From: Firmicutes bacterium ASF500
GTDB lineage: Bacteria; Bacillota; Clostridia; Oscillospirales; Oscillospiraceae
Assembly: GCA_000492175.2 (NCBI GenBank)
Contig: CP097573.1
Coordinates: forward strand, 3,286,001 to 3,350,000
Direction of reading: 5' to 3'
DNA length: 64,000 bases
The notes beneath the pieces were generated by a model, which did no database searches, was not told where the DNA came from, and was given only the letters and a program-made list of their open reading frames with translations. Made by a program: the position numbers and the translations under genes. Positions 40,244 to 49,031 of the stretch are shown here, in pieces (position 1 is the stretch's first letter; every line of letters starts with the position of its first letter).

Positions 40244-40268
40244 AATAGATCTGGAAAGAGAGGGTATT

Positions 40269-41021
40269 ATGGCCATATTTTTAACAGGTGACACCCATGG
40301 GAATTTCAAGCGGTTCGAGAACACCATCTTCTATGAGCAGGTGGGGCTGACCAAGCGGGACTGCGTTATTATTTGCGGCGATTTTGGTGGGGTCTGGGAC
40401 GGCGGCCCCGAGGACCGGCGCTGGCTGGACTGGCTGGAGCGGAAGCCCTACACCACCCTGTTTGTCTCGGGCAACCACGAAAACTACGACCTTCTGGCTG
40501 AGTACCCAGTGGATGAGTGGAACGGCGGACAGGTACAGTGTATCCGGCCCTCGGTGATCCACCTGATGCGTGGGCAGGTGTACGACATACAAGGCAAAAA
40601 GTTTTTCACCATGGGCGGGGCCAGCAGCCATGATATCGCCGGCGGCATTCTGGAACCGGACGATCCCGAGTTTGAAAAGAAGCAGGAGCGGCTGGAGGCC
40701 AGCAAATCGCTGTACCGGGTCAACCATGTGTCCTGGTGGAAGGAGGAACTGCCCAGCGCGGCGGAATACGAAACCGCCCGCTCCAGCCTGGAAAAGCATG
40801 GCTGGAAGGTGGACTACATCGTCACCCATTGCTGCTCATCCTCGGTGCAGGATGAGCTGAGCGGCGGATTCTACAAGGCCGATGCTCTGACCGATTTCCT
40901 GGATGAGATCACCCGGCGGTGTGAATTTGAATATCACTTTTTTGGGCATTACCACACCAACAAAATAATCCGGGAAAAATTCGTCCTGCTGTATGAGCAG
41001 ATCATTCGATTGAATTTGTAA
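40269..41021 (+). CDS. Metallophosphoesterase
   Basis: 250 residues with AGAGAGG upstream. The calcineurin-like motifs are in order: GDTHG near residue 6, GDFGGVWDGG near 37, GNHEN near 67, a histidine block VTHCCSSS near 178, and GHYH near 220. The enzyme hydrolyses phosphate esters with two metal ions; the substrate is unknown. It follows the truncated recombinase by 26 bases and is common as cargo at this place in Clostridia elements. Confidence 0.9.
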   Translation: MAIFLTGDTHGNFKRFENTIFYEQVGLTKRDCVIICGDFGGVWDGGPEDRRWLDWLERKPYTTLFVSGNHENYDLLAEYPVDEWNGGQVQCIRPSVIHLMRGQVYDIQGKKFFTMGGASSHDIAGGILEPDDPEFEKKQERLEASKSLYRVNHVSWWKEELPSAAEYETARSSLEKHGWKVDYIVTHCCSSSVQDELSGGFYKADALTDFLDEITRRCEFEYHFFGHYHTNKIIREKFVLLYEQIIRLNL

Positions 41022-41040
41022 GCGGAAAGAGGGGGAATTC

Positions 41041-41178
41041 ATGCTTGCCTATACTTATGTTGAACCAGGCAGATTTGAGTTGATGGAAAAACAAAAGCCA
41101 GTCCTGCAAGACCAGCGGGACGCCATCGTCCGTGTGACGCTGGCCAGTATCTGTTCCAGCGTGGACGATCCTACCTAA
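41041..41178 (+). pseudogene. N-terminal stub of a zinc-dependent alcohol dehydrogenase
   Basis: 45 residues: MLAYTYVEPGRFELMEKQKP, VLQDQRDAIVRVTLASICSS, then VDDPT and stop. The first 40 fit the start of medium-chain zinc alcohol dehydrogenases (the Cys of ASICSSD/TSDLH would bind zinc). The frame is cut at about 41165 exactly where the 247-bp direct repeat begins, so an element inserted here and removed the rest. Confidence 0.75.
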
Positions 41179-41411
41179 TCTGAACAAATTGTTGTCAGTT
41201 GTTCGGATTAGGCAGGGTTGTTCTTTGCCTGTAACCCTTGTATTTCAAGGGTTACAGGCATTTTCAATTTCGGATACTTGTGTCACCGATTAAGAGCAAA
41301 TAGTTCAAAATTGAAGTGCAAAACGTGTAATTAGGGGGATTCGAACTCCTACTGATGTCACCTACATTGGCTTTAAACCTTGTGGTTCACGACTTTCTCT
41401 TCTGCCTAACA
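41165..41411. repeat. Left copy of a 247-bp direct repeat
   Basis: Aligns without net gap to 53046-53292, about three quarters identical by eye. It starts with a long stem (CGATCCTACCTAATC ... GGATTAGGCAGGGTTG) and a perfect 14-bp stem-loop at 41227-41259 (GCCTGTAACCCTTG / CAAGGGTTACAGGC), both found in the right copy, followed by AGAGCAAA, GTTCAAAAT and GCAAAACGTGTAA. In the right copy the repeat begins directly after a recombinase stop codon, so this left copy is probably the end of a related, lost element or an attachment scar. Confidence 0.75.
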
Positions 41412-41603
41412 TAGCGTAAGGTTTCTTCTGTATAATTCGTTGTTAACACTGCATAAAAGTAAAAATTCGTGCTACCTTGACCGCTTTCGTGTGAATAGAC
41501 ACAATGTTGTTCCAATGTTTCCTTGTAATCCCTGCCATTTTGTATTATAATTAATTATAATGGACCTTTGCAATTCAAATACTCATGGCAAGGGGATGTA
41601 AGA
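41412..41603. other. AT-rich leader of the ABC cargo operon
   Basis: 190 bases with no gene. It holds the promoter at 41523-41551 and the ribosome binding site AAGGGGATG before the ATG at 41604. Base composition shifts here to AT-rich, signalling the start of foreign cargo. Confidence 0.6.
41523..41551 (+). promoter_or_regulatory. Sigma-A-type promoter of the ABC-3C operon
   Basis: TTGTAA, 17-base spacer, TATAAT, 52 bases before the start at 41604. An AATTATAAT repeat follows directly. Confidence 0.7.
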
Positions 41604-42815
41604 ATGTCTGGTAATACTCATGTTCCTGATAAGCTTGAAGGATACATGCTACAAGTTCGTCATGCTCTATTTGAATTAATCTCCTTGGATGAGCGTATTG
41701 TCAGTGTTGAGGCCTATGATGATGTTGCTGTCGAGACGGACGAAGTTTTAATCGCAGAACAAACCAAAAGTGTTTTATCAAGTAGTAATCCAGTAGCAAA
41801 TAGAGCAGAGGCTTTTTGGAAAACTATTTATAACTGGTGCAACTATATAAAGAATGAATACTTACCTAAAAAAGAACTTGTTTTAAAGTATGTTGTGGTT
41901 GCATCACATGATCTAAAGGCTGGCTCTATCCCAAATTCGTTTGCAACAGCAAAAACAAACGAAGAAGCAAAAAAGGCTTTGGAAAATGCACACAAAGAAC
42001 TCTTTGGTGACAGTGAGTCTAAAAAAGAAACGTTTCCTATCAGTCAAACGATAAAGCCATACGTTGACTTCTGTTTTGCTCCTGAAAATGAAGTGTTTGT
42101 TCTAAAAGTCATTTCTTTGATGGAAGTCGACATTCATGAAGATACATATGATAAAAAACTTGTAGAGAAATTTAAAACGCAGCTTATCCCCTCAGAGTAT
42201 GGTATGGAATTGTTCATATCTATGTTGGGATGGGTAGATGAACAAGTACATCAGCAAACTAAGCAAAACAAGCCAGCATACATATCTTCAATAGATTATA
42301 GGGCAGCCTTAAAGCTGCAGATAAGAAGCAGAGACTGCAGAATAATATGGAGTGCAGTTTCAGTTCAACCAGAAGACGGTAAAACAACTGCTGAAATTGC
42401 GCGACGTGATACATATATTAGGCAACTTGAATGGATTAATGTAGATGCATCGAGTATTTTTGAAGCTGCAAGTGATTTTCTTAGAACGAGGGCTGAAAAA
42501 ATTGCTTGGGCCGAAAAAGGGCTTATCAATGGAGAAAGTTTTACTGACTATAATGATGGGTTAATAAGGCTGTGGAAAAATACCAGACTGCTTTCTGAGG
42601 CTATTTCTAAAGATGATATTGATAGAGGGAAATATGTATATGCCCAGTGCTTGAATAATGCGATGACTCACCGACTCCTTGGAGGGGACCTTCCTAGCTT
42701 TTTTGGTAGCGGATCTCTTCAAGCACTAGCCAATGAACCATCCAAACAGCCCTCGATAGGTTGGCATCCTCGGTACCTTGACCTTCTGAGAGGAGAAGAC
42801 GAACCCGATGAATAA
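41604..42815 (+). CDS. ABC-three-component system nuclease-like effector (DUF4297/CAP4-like)
   Basis: 403 residues from MSGNTHVPDKLEGYMLQVRHALFELISL. The segment DERIVSVEAYDDVAVETDEVLIAEQTKSV looks like a restriction-endonuclease-type core: an acidic pair followed by E-x-K (AEQTKS), as in DUF4297/CAP4 nucleases. A C-terminal helical part (TYIRQLEWINVDASSIFEAASDFLRTRAEKIAWAEKGL to LGGDLPSFFGSGSLQALANEPSKQPSIGWHPRYLDLL) resembles the ABC-3C C-terminal domain with its final W-HP-x-Y. It is first in a three-gene operon with a middle component and an ABC ATPase. Codons are much more AT-rich than in neighbours. A nuclease role is inference from the motif and context. Confidence 0.72.
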   Translation: MSGNTHVPDKLEGYMLQVRHALFELISLDERIVSVEAYDDVAVETDEVLIAEQTKSVLSSSNPVANRAEAFWKTIYNWCNYIKNEYLPKKELVLKYVVVASHDLKAGSIPNSFATAKTNEEAKKALENAHKELFGDSESKKETFPISQTIKPYVDFCFAPENEVFVLKVISLMEVDIHEDTYDKKLVEKFKTQLIPSEYGMELFISMLGWVDEQVHQQTKQNKPAYISSIDYRAALKLQIRSRDCRIIWSAVSVQPEDGKTTAEIARRDTYIRQLEWINVDASSIFEAASDFLRTRAEKIAWAEKGLINGESFTDYNDGLIRLWKNTRLLSEAISKDDIDRGKYVYAQCLNNAMTHRLLGGDLPSFFGSGSLQALANEPSKQPSIGWHPRYLDLLRGEDEPDE

Positions 42816-43299
42816 CATAGATCGCGAAGTATACTATGTTCAAAATCCGGCCATTGGGGCAGCAGTTTTGTGGCAGTTTATTTGTGGTTACTATTCAAAA
42901 GAGAGCAAAGCAGTTCCATTTCCGCTATTATTTGTTGTGCTGCCAATTATTTTTCGAGAGGACCTTTGTACAATTATTAAGACAACTCAAAAAAGCAAGG
43001 GACTTTCAAAAGTGTCCGAAAAGTTGTTCAAAGAAAAGAAAAATGATAATTTATACACGATAAACAATACTGCTATAGCGTTGCGACCTTTAACCCTGGA
43101 GTCTTTCAATATTGGCGTATCAGCAAAACTTTTTACTATGGACATCTCAACTGCAACAGTGTTTCCTTTAACCCAAGTGAAAAAAGGCGGATTGTCTACA
43201 CCAGTAAAGAGATTGCTTGATTCAGCAGAAAAATTGGGAATCTGGTGTGGGGAGTTGAGTTTGCTTGAAATCTGTGAATGGCTGAAAGTGAGGTTTTAA
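42808..43299 (+). CDS. ABC-three-component system middle component
   Basis: 163 residues. EVYYVQNPAIGAAVLWQFICGYYS, FPLLFVVLPIIFREDLCTIIKTTQKSKGLSKVSEKLF, then RPLTLESFNIGVSAKLFTMDISTATVFPL and STPVKRLLDSAEKLGIWCGELSLLEICEWLKVRF fit the middle-component family of ABC-3C systems: the NPA start, the LPLIFR-like block and the closing AEKLG-W are all in order. It overlaps the effector by 8 bases. Such proteins are thought to join effector and ATPase. The family is known from genome comparison only. Confidence 0.75.
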   Translation: MNNIDREVYYVQNPAIGAAVLWQFICGYYSKESKAVPFPLLFVVLPIIFREDLCTIIKTTQKSKGLSKVSEKLFKEKKNDNLYTINNTAIALRPLTLESFNIGVSAKLFTMDISTATVFPLTQVKKGGLSTPVKRLLDSAEKLGIWCGELSLLEICEWLKVRF

Positions 43300-43300
43300 A

Positions 43301-45265
43301 ATGAAGTTCTACATAGACAGTGTGCTTCTTTGGCCCAAAAAAAGCAATCTCACCTATCGCCGAGTAAAATTCGAACCAAATAAGATAAATATTATCACTG
43401 GTTCATCAAGAACCGGAAAATCCGCAATTATTCCAATCATTGATTATTGCCTTGCTTCAGGAAAATGCACCATTCCCGTTGATGCCATTCGAAACGCATG
43501 TGCATGGTTTGGTGTACTATTTACTCTTAATGATGAGCAACTATTGCTTTGCCGCCGAGAACCCGGAAATCAAATTACTACTGGAGACATGTTTATTCTT
43601 AGAGACAGGGAGATTACAATTCCAGAAGTAATTGAGACAAATACTACTCTGGCCGAAGTGAAGAATGTCCTTAACGAAATGTTTTCGATGTCATTTTTAG
43701 AGTTAGATCCTACATCAAAAAACTTTTCCACTCATCCTTCATATCGAGATTTTATGGCATTTCTATTTCAGCCACAAAATATTGTAGCAAATGCTGATGT
43801 GCTATTTTACAAAGCCGATACAACAGAGCATAGACAGAAACTAATTAATATTTTTCCCTATGCATTAGGTGCCGTTACACCTAAGGTTCTTGCTGCAAGA
43901 CAAGAACTGGACAAGCTCAAGAGACAGAGAGAACGTGTAGTTCATGATATTGATACAATTAGAGACGTTTCCGAGGGATGGAGGCAAGAAGTAGCTGGAT
44001 GGCTTGCACAAGCAAAGGAAATGGGATTAACAGCTTTTCAAGTGAGCGAAACTGTTCGTTTTGAAGATCAAGTTGAGGAATTGACTTCAATCGTTGAAAA
44101 AGCAGAAACAGATTCCGAATTAGTATCCTCAAACATAAAGGATTTATCAACAGAGTTGGTTGCTTTACGCAAAGAGGAGCAAGACTTATCTTCTCAATTA
44201 TTTTCTCTCCAAAGACGACATGTCGAAATGATTCAATTGAAAAAATCCATGGGCCAGTATGAAAGTTCTCTGCAAATTCAGATTCAACGACTTGAAATCT
44301 CAACTTGGTTGAGATCACTTGCTGACTCCAATAATTCGTGTCCCTTTTGCAATAGTGTACACTCAGGTATAAATGAAAAATTAGATATACTGTGCCAGGC
44401 CATTGAAAAAATAGAGCAATCTGCGGGTAATATGCAAAAAATTCCTGCAGCATTTGAAAGAGAACTGCAAGTTGTTGAAGCAGAAATCGGTTATTGTGTT
44501 GAAAAATTGAATGCAATAAGAAACCGTATCCATGAAGAGAGTGGACAAAATGCTGTTGTAGCAAATAAGAAATATACTTTAGCTGGAATAGCACATTTCT
44601 TGGGTAGGATGGAAGCCAGTCTTCAAACCTTTCAGCGCATAGGGAAAAATGGTGATCTTGAAAATCGCCTAAGCGATTTGGAAGAGCGAATTCGTGTGTT
44701 GGAAAGCGTAGTTAATGAATCTGAAATTCATCGAAAAGTGGACGCTGCCATAAAATACATCAATCAGAAAACGGGGGAAATTATTAAAAATTTAGATGCA
44801 GAGCATCCAGATAATCCTGTTGAATTTTTGATTAAAGATCTAACCCTTAAAGTTAAAAATGCAAGTGGACGTGATGATTATCTTTGGGAAATCGGTAGCG
44901 CCTCCAATTGGCTTGCGTATCATATTGCCACAATTTTATCTTTTCAACAGTTTTTCCAAACTCGAGGAAATATTTCTATTCCTAATTTTTTAATTTTTGA
45001 TCAGCCAAGCCAAGTTTATTTTCCACAACAGTCTCGTAAAGTCGTTGAATTGGCAGAGAAAGTCAAAATTGATGATGAAGATAAACTCGCTGTTCAAAAG
45101 ATTTTTATGACTATGAATAAGTTTCTACAGGATACCAAAAATGCTGTGCAAATCATTGTTATGGAACATGCAGATGAAGACATATGGGGAGATATTCCAG
45201 CTTCTCACCTTGTTGAAAGATGGCGTGGAAACAACAAAAAGCTTATCCCCATTGAATGGCTTTAA
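43301..45265 (+). CDS. DUF3732 ABC/SMC-like ATPase of the three-component system
   Basis: 654 residues. MKFYIDSVLLWPKKSNLTYRRVKFEPNKINIITGSSRTGKSAIIPIIDYCLAS has Walker A (GSSRTGKSA) near residue 33. A long coiled coil (about 200-420, for example LTSIVEKAETDSELVSSNIKDLSTELVALRKEEQDL) holds a CPFC motif (NNSCPFCNSVHSGINEKL), like a zinc hook in Rad50 proteins. The signature helix is replaced by IGSASNWLAYHIATILSFQQFF, and Walker B is FLIFDQPSQVYFP with the D-x-P-S-Q form typical of DUF3732. It would sense aberrant DNA or protein structures and license the nuclease. Complete gene; AT-rich. Confidence 0.9.
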   Translation: MKFYIDSVLLWPKKSNLTYRRVKFEPNKINIITGSSRTGKSAIIPIIDYCLASGKCTIPVDAIRNACAWFGVLFTLNDEQLLLCRREPGNQITTGDMFILRDREITIPEVIETNTTLAEVKNVLNEMFSMSFLELDPTSKNFSTHPSYRDFMAFLFQPQNIVANADVLFYKADTTEHRQKLINIFPYALGAVTPKVLAARQELDKLKRQRERVVHDIDTIRDVSEGWRQEVAGWLAQAKEMGLTAFQVSETVRFEDQVEELTSIVEKAETDSELVSSNIKDLSTELVALRKEEQDLSSQLFSLQRRHVEMIQLKKSMGQYESSLQIQIQRLEISTWLRSLADSNNSCPFCNSVHSGINEKLDILCQAIEKIEQSAGNMQKIPAAFERELQVVEAEIGYCVEKLNAIRNRIHEESGQNAVVANKKYTLAGIAHFLGRMEASLQTFQRIGKNGDLENRLSDLEERIRVLESVVNESEIHRKVDAAIKYINQKTGEIIKNLDAEHPDNPVEFLIKDLTLKVKNASGRDDYLWEIGSASNWLAYHIATILSFQQFFQTRGNISIPNFLIFDQPSQVYFPQQSRKVVELAEKVKIDDEDKLAVQKIFMTMNKFLQDTKNAVQIIVMEHADEDIWGDIPASHLVERWRGNNKKLIPIEWL

Positions 45266-45602
45266 TCGAACGAATTACCCAAGCTGAATAGGTTGGGTAA
45301 ATTTGACAGCTTGGCAAAAAAGTCATCAATTCCGCAAACCGTTGCGCTACAAGGATGGATTGACGGAAGTATTTTGGACAGTTTTTTCTGGACTGTCCAA
45401 AATGCTTTTGCCATTTCTTTACGTCGTAAAATTTTTAGAAACTGTTGCGGCGCAACGGCTACGAGCCTACATCTTTTTTGGCACCACAAGACAGATAATG
45501 ATAATCCGAACCCGGTTCCAATCGGGGACGGTTTCGGATTTTTAGTATATCTTGAGTGCTAAAGCAAAAGCGGCGGTATCGTGAGTGATACCGCCGCTTT
45601 TG
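45266..45602. other. Gene-free spacer with hairpins after the ABC operon
   Basis: No gene. Contains TTACCCAA/TTGGGTAA directly after the ATPase stop, a perfect 11-bp stem-loop at 45372-45402 (TTTTGGACAGT / ACTGTCCAAAA), an imperfect GC stem with a T-run near 45508-45545 (likely terminator) and a shared terminator at the right end. The stretch also looks like remnants of an insertion end, without a recognisable gene. Confidence 0.55.
45566..45601. terminator. Strong bidirectional terminator
   Basis: Perfect 15-bp stem AAAAGCGGCGGTATC / GATACCGCCGCTTTT with a 6-base loop (GTGAGT). It lies between the plus-strand ABC operon and the minus-strand mobilisation genes. Confidence 0.85.
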
Positions 45603-45773
45603 TCATACGCTCCATTTCTTTTCTACTTCCTTTGCTCTCTGCACTTTCCATTCTTCAAATTCCTTTTGCCCCGTCGGGCTTTCAAAGAATTTCTGAATTT
45701 CTGGAAGCAGACAGCGGGCAAGGGCTTCTATTTCATGTTGGGGGATATTTGTGTCCGGTTGCTTTTTTGCCAT
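45603..45773 (-). CDS. Small protein downstream of the MobV relaxase (56 aa)
   Basis: From the ATG with GAAAGG upstream: MAKKQPDTNIPQHEIEALARCLLPEIQKFFESPTGQKEFEEWKVQRAKEVEKKW. Helical and charged, without recognised motif. Convergent with the ABC operon and separated by the terminator; probably cotranscribed with the relaxase. It may be a plasmid-type accessory. Confidence 0.55.
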   Translation of the reverse strand: MAKKQPDTNIPQHEIEALARCLLPEIQKFFESPTGQKEFEEWKVQRAKEVEKKWSV

Positions 45774-45846
45774 ATATCGCCTTTCATATTCAGTTGTCAA
45801 GGTACAATGCCGCATAGGGGCGGCGTGAAATTCTGCTTATACTCAA

Positions 45847-46788
45847 TCACCTTTCCTTTGTGTATCGCTGTTGCCGCTTTACCTCCGCCAGCACGTCCGG
45901 CGGGATACGGTCAACCAGCCTTTGAATGTTCTGCAATTCGCTTTCCAGCTTTGCCCGTTCCATACGGTCTTTCATCTTGCCGCTTTCGCTGGCTCTGGCT
46001 CTCGCTTCCAGCTTTTGATTTTCTTCCAGCAGGTCATTTATCGTGACTTTGTATTTCTTCAACTGCCCGGAGAAGTTCTCCATTTGTGGAAACCACTTTT
46101 TCAGCATGACAAGGGCTTCCTCTTTCTTCTTTCCGGCGTTCAGCGGGGAAATACTGTCCAGCGTGGCTTCAATCGCCCTCGCCTGTTTGGAGAGAGAAAC
46201 CGCCTGCTTGAAAAGCCGGGTGGGGATATGCTTCCGCCCCGTCTTGCTTGCACTCTCCCCACGCTCCAAGTCGGGATATTTCTCCACCATATAGGCGTGA
46301 AAATCGTCCTGCCACTTTGTCAAGTTCGCCCGGTTGCCTATGATTTCTTTGGCGCACAGGCGGTTGTCTTTTGTCAGCGGAACGAAAGTTAAATGCAGGT
46401 GGGGCGTTTTCTCGTCCATGTGTATCACCGCCGACACGATATTCTCCCGGCCCACCCGGTCAATGAGAAAGTCTGCCGCCCTCTGGAAAAAGGCTTGTAT
46501 CTCCTTTGGGGACTTCCCCTTGAAAAACTCCGGGCTGGCGGTGATAAGCGTATCCACAAACCGGGTGCTGTCTTTCCTTGTCCTGCACCCCGCCTGTTCA
46601 ATGCGGCTCTGAATGAAATGGTAGTATCTGCCCTCCGGCTTGACGATGTGAAAATTGTACTTGCTCCGGCTGGTGTCAATGTCGGGATTGCTGGCGTACT
46701 GTTCCTTTTGCCGTTCGTGGTGGGCTTCCAGCGGTCTTGCTGGGTTGCCCTTATGCTTTTCAAATCGCAAAATTGCGTGCTGTGTCAT
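45847..46788 (-). CDS. mobV: MobV-family relaxase (Pre/Mob)
   Basis: 313 residues from MTQHAILRFEKHKGNPARPLEAHHERQKEQYASNPDIDTSRSKYNFHIV with AAAGGAG upstream. The MobV features are all there: the early H-x-x-R region, the YNFHIV strand and the histidine triad VSAVIHMDEKTPHLHLTFVPLT near residue 130. The C-terminal part is coiled-coil (NQKLEARARASESGKMKDRMERAKLESELQ). It nicks a matching oriT, which is seen at 50950-50987. Mobilises in trans of a helper conjugation system. Confidence 0.93.
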   Translation of the reverse strand: MTQHAILRFEKHKGNPARPLEAHHERQKEQYASNPDIDTSRSKYNFHIVKPEGRYYHFIQSRIEQAGCRTRKDSTRFVDTLITASPEFFKGKSPKEIQAFFQRAADFLIDRVGRENIVSAVIHMDEKTPHLHLTFVPLTKDNRLCAKEIIGNRANLTKWQDDFHAYMVEKYPDLERGESASKTGRKHIPTRLFKQAVSLSKQARAIEATLDSISPLNAGKKKEEALVMLKKWFPQMENFSGQLKKYKVTINDLLEENQKLEARARASESGKMKDRMERAKLESELQNIQRLVDRIPPDVLAEVKRQQRYTKER

Positions 46789-46971
46789 AAACTCCTTTCC
46801 CCATTCCTTTCCTATCCGGGACTTTTCCACAGGAAAATCCCGCCGGAATTATCTCTGATAGGATTGGAATGGATAAGATATAAATAAATCGTTTTAATCT
46901 CTGTATTTCTATATACCGTCCGGTTTTCGTACTTCAAGAGGATTGATTATCGTACTCCATGAGTACGGATT

Positions 46972-47367
46972 TCAGCCCTTCGGCGTACCAGAACCGGATT
47001 TCTTGAAGTCGGTGTTTGAAACCGCTTCATAGGATTTTGGGTAGATACGGTTGGGTTTTCCACAGCCCTGTTTCTGTATCTCCACAAGCCCCGCATACTG
47101 CAACTCCCGCAGGGTGTTTACCGCTTTCTGCCGTCCACAGTGGAGCAGGGCGACCACCTCGCAGATTGGATAATACAGGTAAATCCGTCCGTATTCGTCT
47201 GCCCAGCCGTTCTTGCAGGACAACTCCGTCCGGCGCAGGATAAAGGCGTACAGTATCTTCGCTTCATTGGACAGGGGCGTAAATGTAGGGGCTTCAAAGA
47301 GAAAATTCGGGAGCCGGGTGAAGCTGACCGATTTCTCCGGCTGATGAATATAAATCGTGTTTGTCAT
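46972..47367 (-). CDS. RepA_N-type replication initiator, short form
   Basis: 131 residues: TIYIHQPEKSVSFTRLPNFLFEAPTFTPLSNEAKILYAFILRRTELSCKNGWADEYGRIYLYYPICEVVALLHCGRQKAVNTLRELQYAGLVEIQKQGCGKPNRIYPKSY. This is the RepA N-terminal winged-helix domain of RepA_N plasmid initiators. The usual C-terminal domain (about 150 residues) is missing: the frame ends in SGTPKG. It may be a small variant or cut by an earlier deletion. Together with the MobV relaxase it shows plasmid ancestry of the element. Confidence 0.85.
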   Translation of the reverse strand: MTNTIYIHQPEKSVSFTRLPNFLFEAPTFTPLSNEAKILYAFILRRTELSCKNGWADEYGRIYLYYPICEVVALLHCGRQKAVNTLRELQYAGLVEIQKQGCGKPNRIYPKSYEAVSNTDFKKSGSGTPKG

Positions 47368-47478
47368 AGTGTGCTTTGTGGACAGTTAGAACGGCATTTC
47401 CGGGGGAAGGCGATACTTTATACCACTTCCCTCGGTTCTGCTCTCTGGAAGCCTTATAAATCAAGGCTTTTTCCCCGC

Positions 47479-47892
47479 CTAATTGTCCACGCTCGACCTC
47501 CTTTTCCGTTCGCTTTCCGCTTTCTGCCGCCTGTGAACGCTGGCGGCGCAGTCCGGGCAGTATTTTGCCCGGTTGGATTTTGGGACGAACACGCCGCCGC
47601 AGACCGAACAGCGTTTCAAGTCCTTTCCCCGAAAAATCTCTGCTTCCAGCGTCCCGTCCTGCGGCAAGACCAACCAGCGGAACCACTTACAGCAGACGGA
47701 GAAAGAAATGGTCTGGGGGCAAGTGTGGCTGTCCCCATCGTCAAGGGAGATACAGTCCCCGCCCTCACAGTTGCAGCACTCCCGGCGTATCAGGCTGTTT
47801 GCCTGTTTCCTTTGCGCCGGTGTCATGCGGTAGAGGGAGCCGTCCGGCCTGCGCTCCAAGGGCGGCAATCGCTTGTATAAATTTTCTTTCAT
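47479..47892 (-). CDS. Cysteine-rich VLP-domain protein
   Basis: 137 residues from MKENLYKRLPPLERRPDGSLYRMTPAQRKQANSLIRRECCNCEGGDCISLDDGDSHTCPQTISFSVCCKWFRWLVLP: Cys at CCNCEGGDC and CP, CC, then DLKRCSVCGGVFVPKSNRAKYCPDCAASVHRRQKAESERKRR, a C2-C2 zinc ribbon. It matches the cysteine-rich VLP family of plasmids and elements with RepA and MobV. GGAGG lies before the ATG. Role unknown. Confidence 0.85.
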   Translation of the reverse strand: MKENLYKRLPPLERRPDGSLYRMTPAQRKQANSLIRRECCNCEGGDCISLDDGDSHTCPQTISFSVCCKWFRWLVLPQDGTLEAEIFRGKDLKRCSVCGGVFVPKSNRAKYCPDCAASVHRRQKAESERKRRSSVDN

Positions 47893-48153
47893 GCGTTCCT
47901 CCGTTTCCTTGTTGCCGTTCTCTCCAAAAGTCTTTATCCTAAAAGCCGTATTTCTACAGCTACCCCATTTCTGCGGCGTGTCCCGGCATTGGTGTGCTTT
48001 ATTCGTCACTTCTCCTGCCGGTCATATTTCTTTTGGACGGTCATTCTGTTTTCAAGGTGCTGTTCCGAACGTTCGTAAATCCAGTTTATCAGAAAAAAAT
48101 GCAAATCCCGGATTGTTGCGAGAATTGCATTTTCCCAAAGTCTATACTTTTGA

Positions 48154-48171
48154 AATTGCATTTCTGCAATT
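48154..48171. promoter_or_regulatory. Operator palindrome of the Xre gene
   Basis: AATTGCA-TTTC-TGCAATT lies over the -35 region of a promoter whose TATAAT is at 48178-48183. A half copy (GAATTGCA) is 27 bases upstream. The likely ligand is the Xre protein encoded 28 bases downstream of the -10 element. Confidence 0.6.
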
Positions 48172-48210
48172 ATCCTGTATAATGGAAGCATATGGAGGAG
48201 GTGCGTATCT

Positions 48211-49011
48211 ATGGCTTTACCCGGGACACCCGGACAGCGGATTTCCGACCTTTGCAACGGGCGGCATATCCCACAAAAGGAACTGGCAAAGAAAATAGGG
48301 ATTTCCCCCTCCCAGTTGAGCCGGATCGTCAGCGGGGAAACAAAGACAGTCAGCAGTGATATTCTCATAGGCATTGCGAAAGAATTTAGAGTGTCAACGG
48401 ATTATATTCTGGGCTTGTCAACAGTGAGCGTCCAAAAGAGTTATGACATATCGGAATTGGGATTGTCCGAGGGAGCAGTCCGGGGGCTTGTAACGGGAAT
48501 GATAGATGTGGAAATTCTCAACCACCTATTAGAACATAAGAATTTCCCGCGTCTGATAAGCCTGATACAGATTTATTTTCAGGACACAGCGGCAAGGGGC
48601 GTTATGGCACGAAACAAGGTAATCGAAATGGCTACGGCTTCGCTGGCTGATTTAATGAAAGACCGCCCGGAATACCGGGCGGAAGCAAGACAGGATATAC
48701 AGTTTATGAACGCCCAAAAGCTGGGGGAGCATGAAGCGGAGATTGAGAAAATCAAGAATGTGTTTATGTCTATCCTGCGGGACATAAAGGGCAATATAGA
48801 CAGCGGGGAGCCGCCGGAGGAACCAGTGACCGCTGCCATGTTTCAAAATATCCAGAACGCCGCACAGGAGCAGAAGCAGGAATTACATACCATTGATGAT
48901 GTGACGGCGTTGGTTGCGGAACAGCTTGAAAAAGTCATGCCGCTGGACGAGGAAACAAGTGAACAATTCCAGCAGTTGATGAAGAAGATGATTAAACAGA
49001 TGGGAAAGTAG
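48211..49011 (+). CDS. Xre-family regulator with long C-terminal helical domain
   Basis: 266 residues from ATG 48211 with GGAGGAGGTG upstream. The N-terminal 65 residues (GQRISDLCNGRHIPQKELAKKIGISPSQLSRIVSGETKTVSSDILIGIAKEFRVSTDYILGL) are a Cro/C1 HTH. The rest is helical (DTAARGVMARNKVIEMATASLADLMKDRPEYRAEARQ, DDVTALVAEQLEKVMPLDEETSEQFQQLMKKMIKQMGK). It faces the RepA and VLP genes across a promoter with a palindrome, so it probably represses them and itself. Confidence 0.9.
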   Translation: MALPGTPGQRISDLCNGRHIPQKELAKKIGISPSQLSRIVSGETKTVSSDILIGIAKEFRVSTDYILGLSTVSVQKSYDISELGLSEGAVRGLVTGMIDVEILNHLLEHKNFPRLISLIQIYFQDTAARGVMARNKVIEMATASLADLMKDRPEYRAEARQDIQFMNAQKLGEHEAEIEKIKNVFMSILRDIKGNIDSGEPPEEPVTAAMFQNIQNAAQEQKQELHTIDDVTALVAEQLEKVMPLDEETSEQFQQLMKKMIKQMGK

Positions 49012-49031
49012 ATTTTTTTGGAGGTTAAAAT

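Noticed and set aside
41330..41365. tRNA-like TTCGAAC block in both direct repeats
   Set aside because: The reverse strand shows a T-arm-like GTTCGAAT, but neither copy can be folded to a complete cloverleaf with acceptor, D and anticodon arms, so no tRNA is called.
45847..47892. Plus-strand open frames opposite MobV, RepA and the VLP gene
   Set aside because: They lack ribosome binding sites and family features, while the minus-strand proteins have clear motifs.
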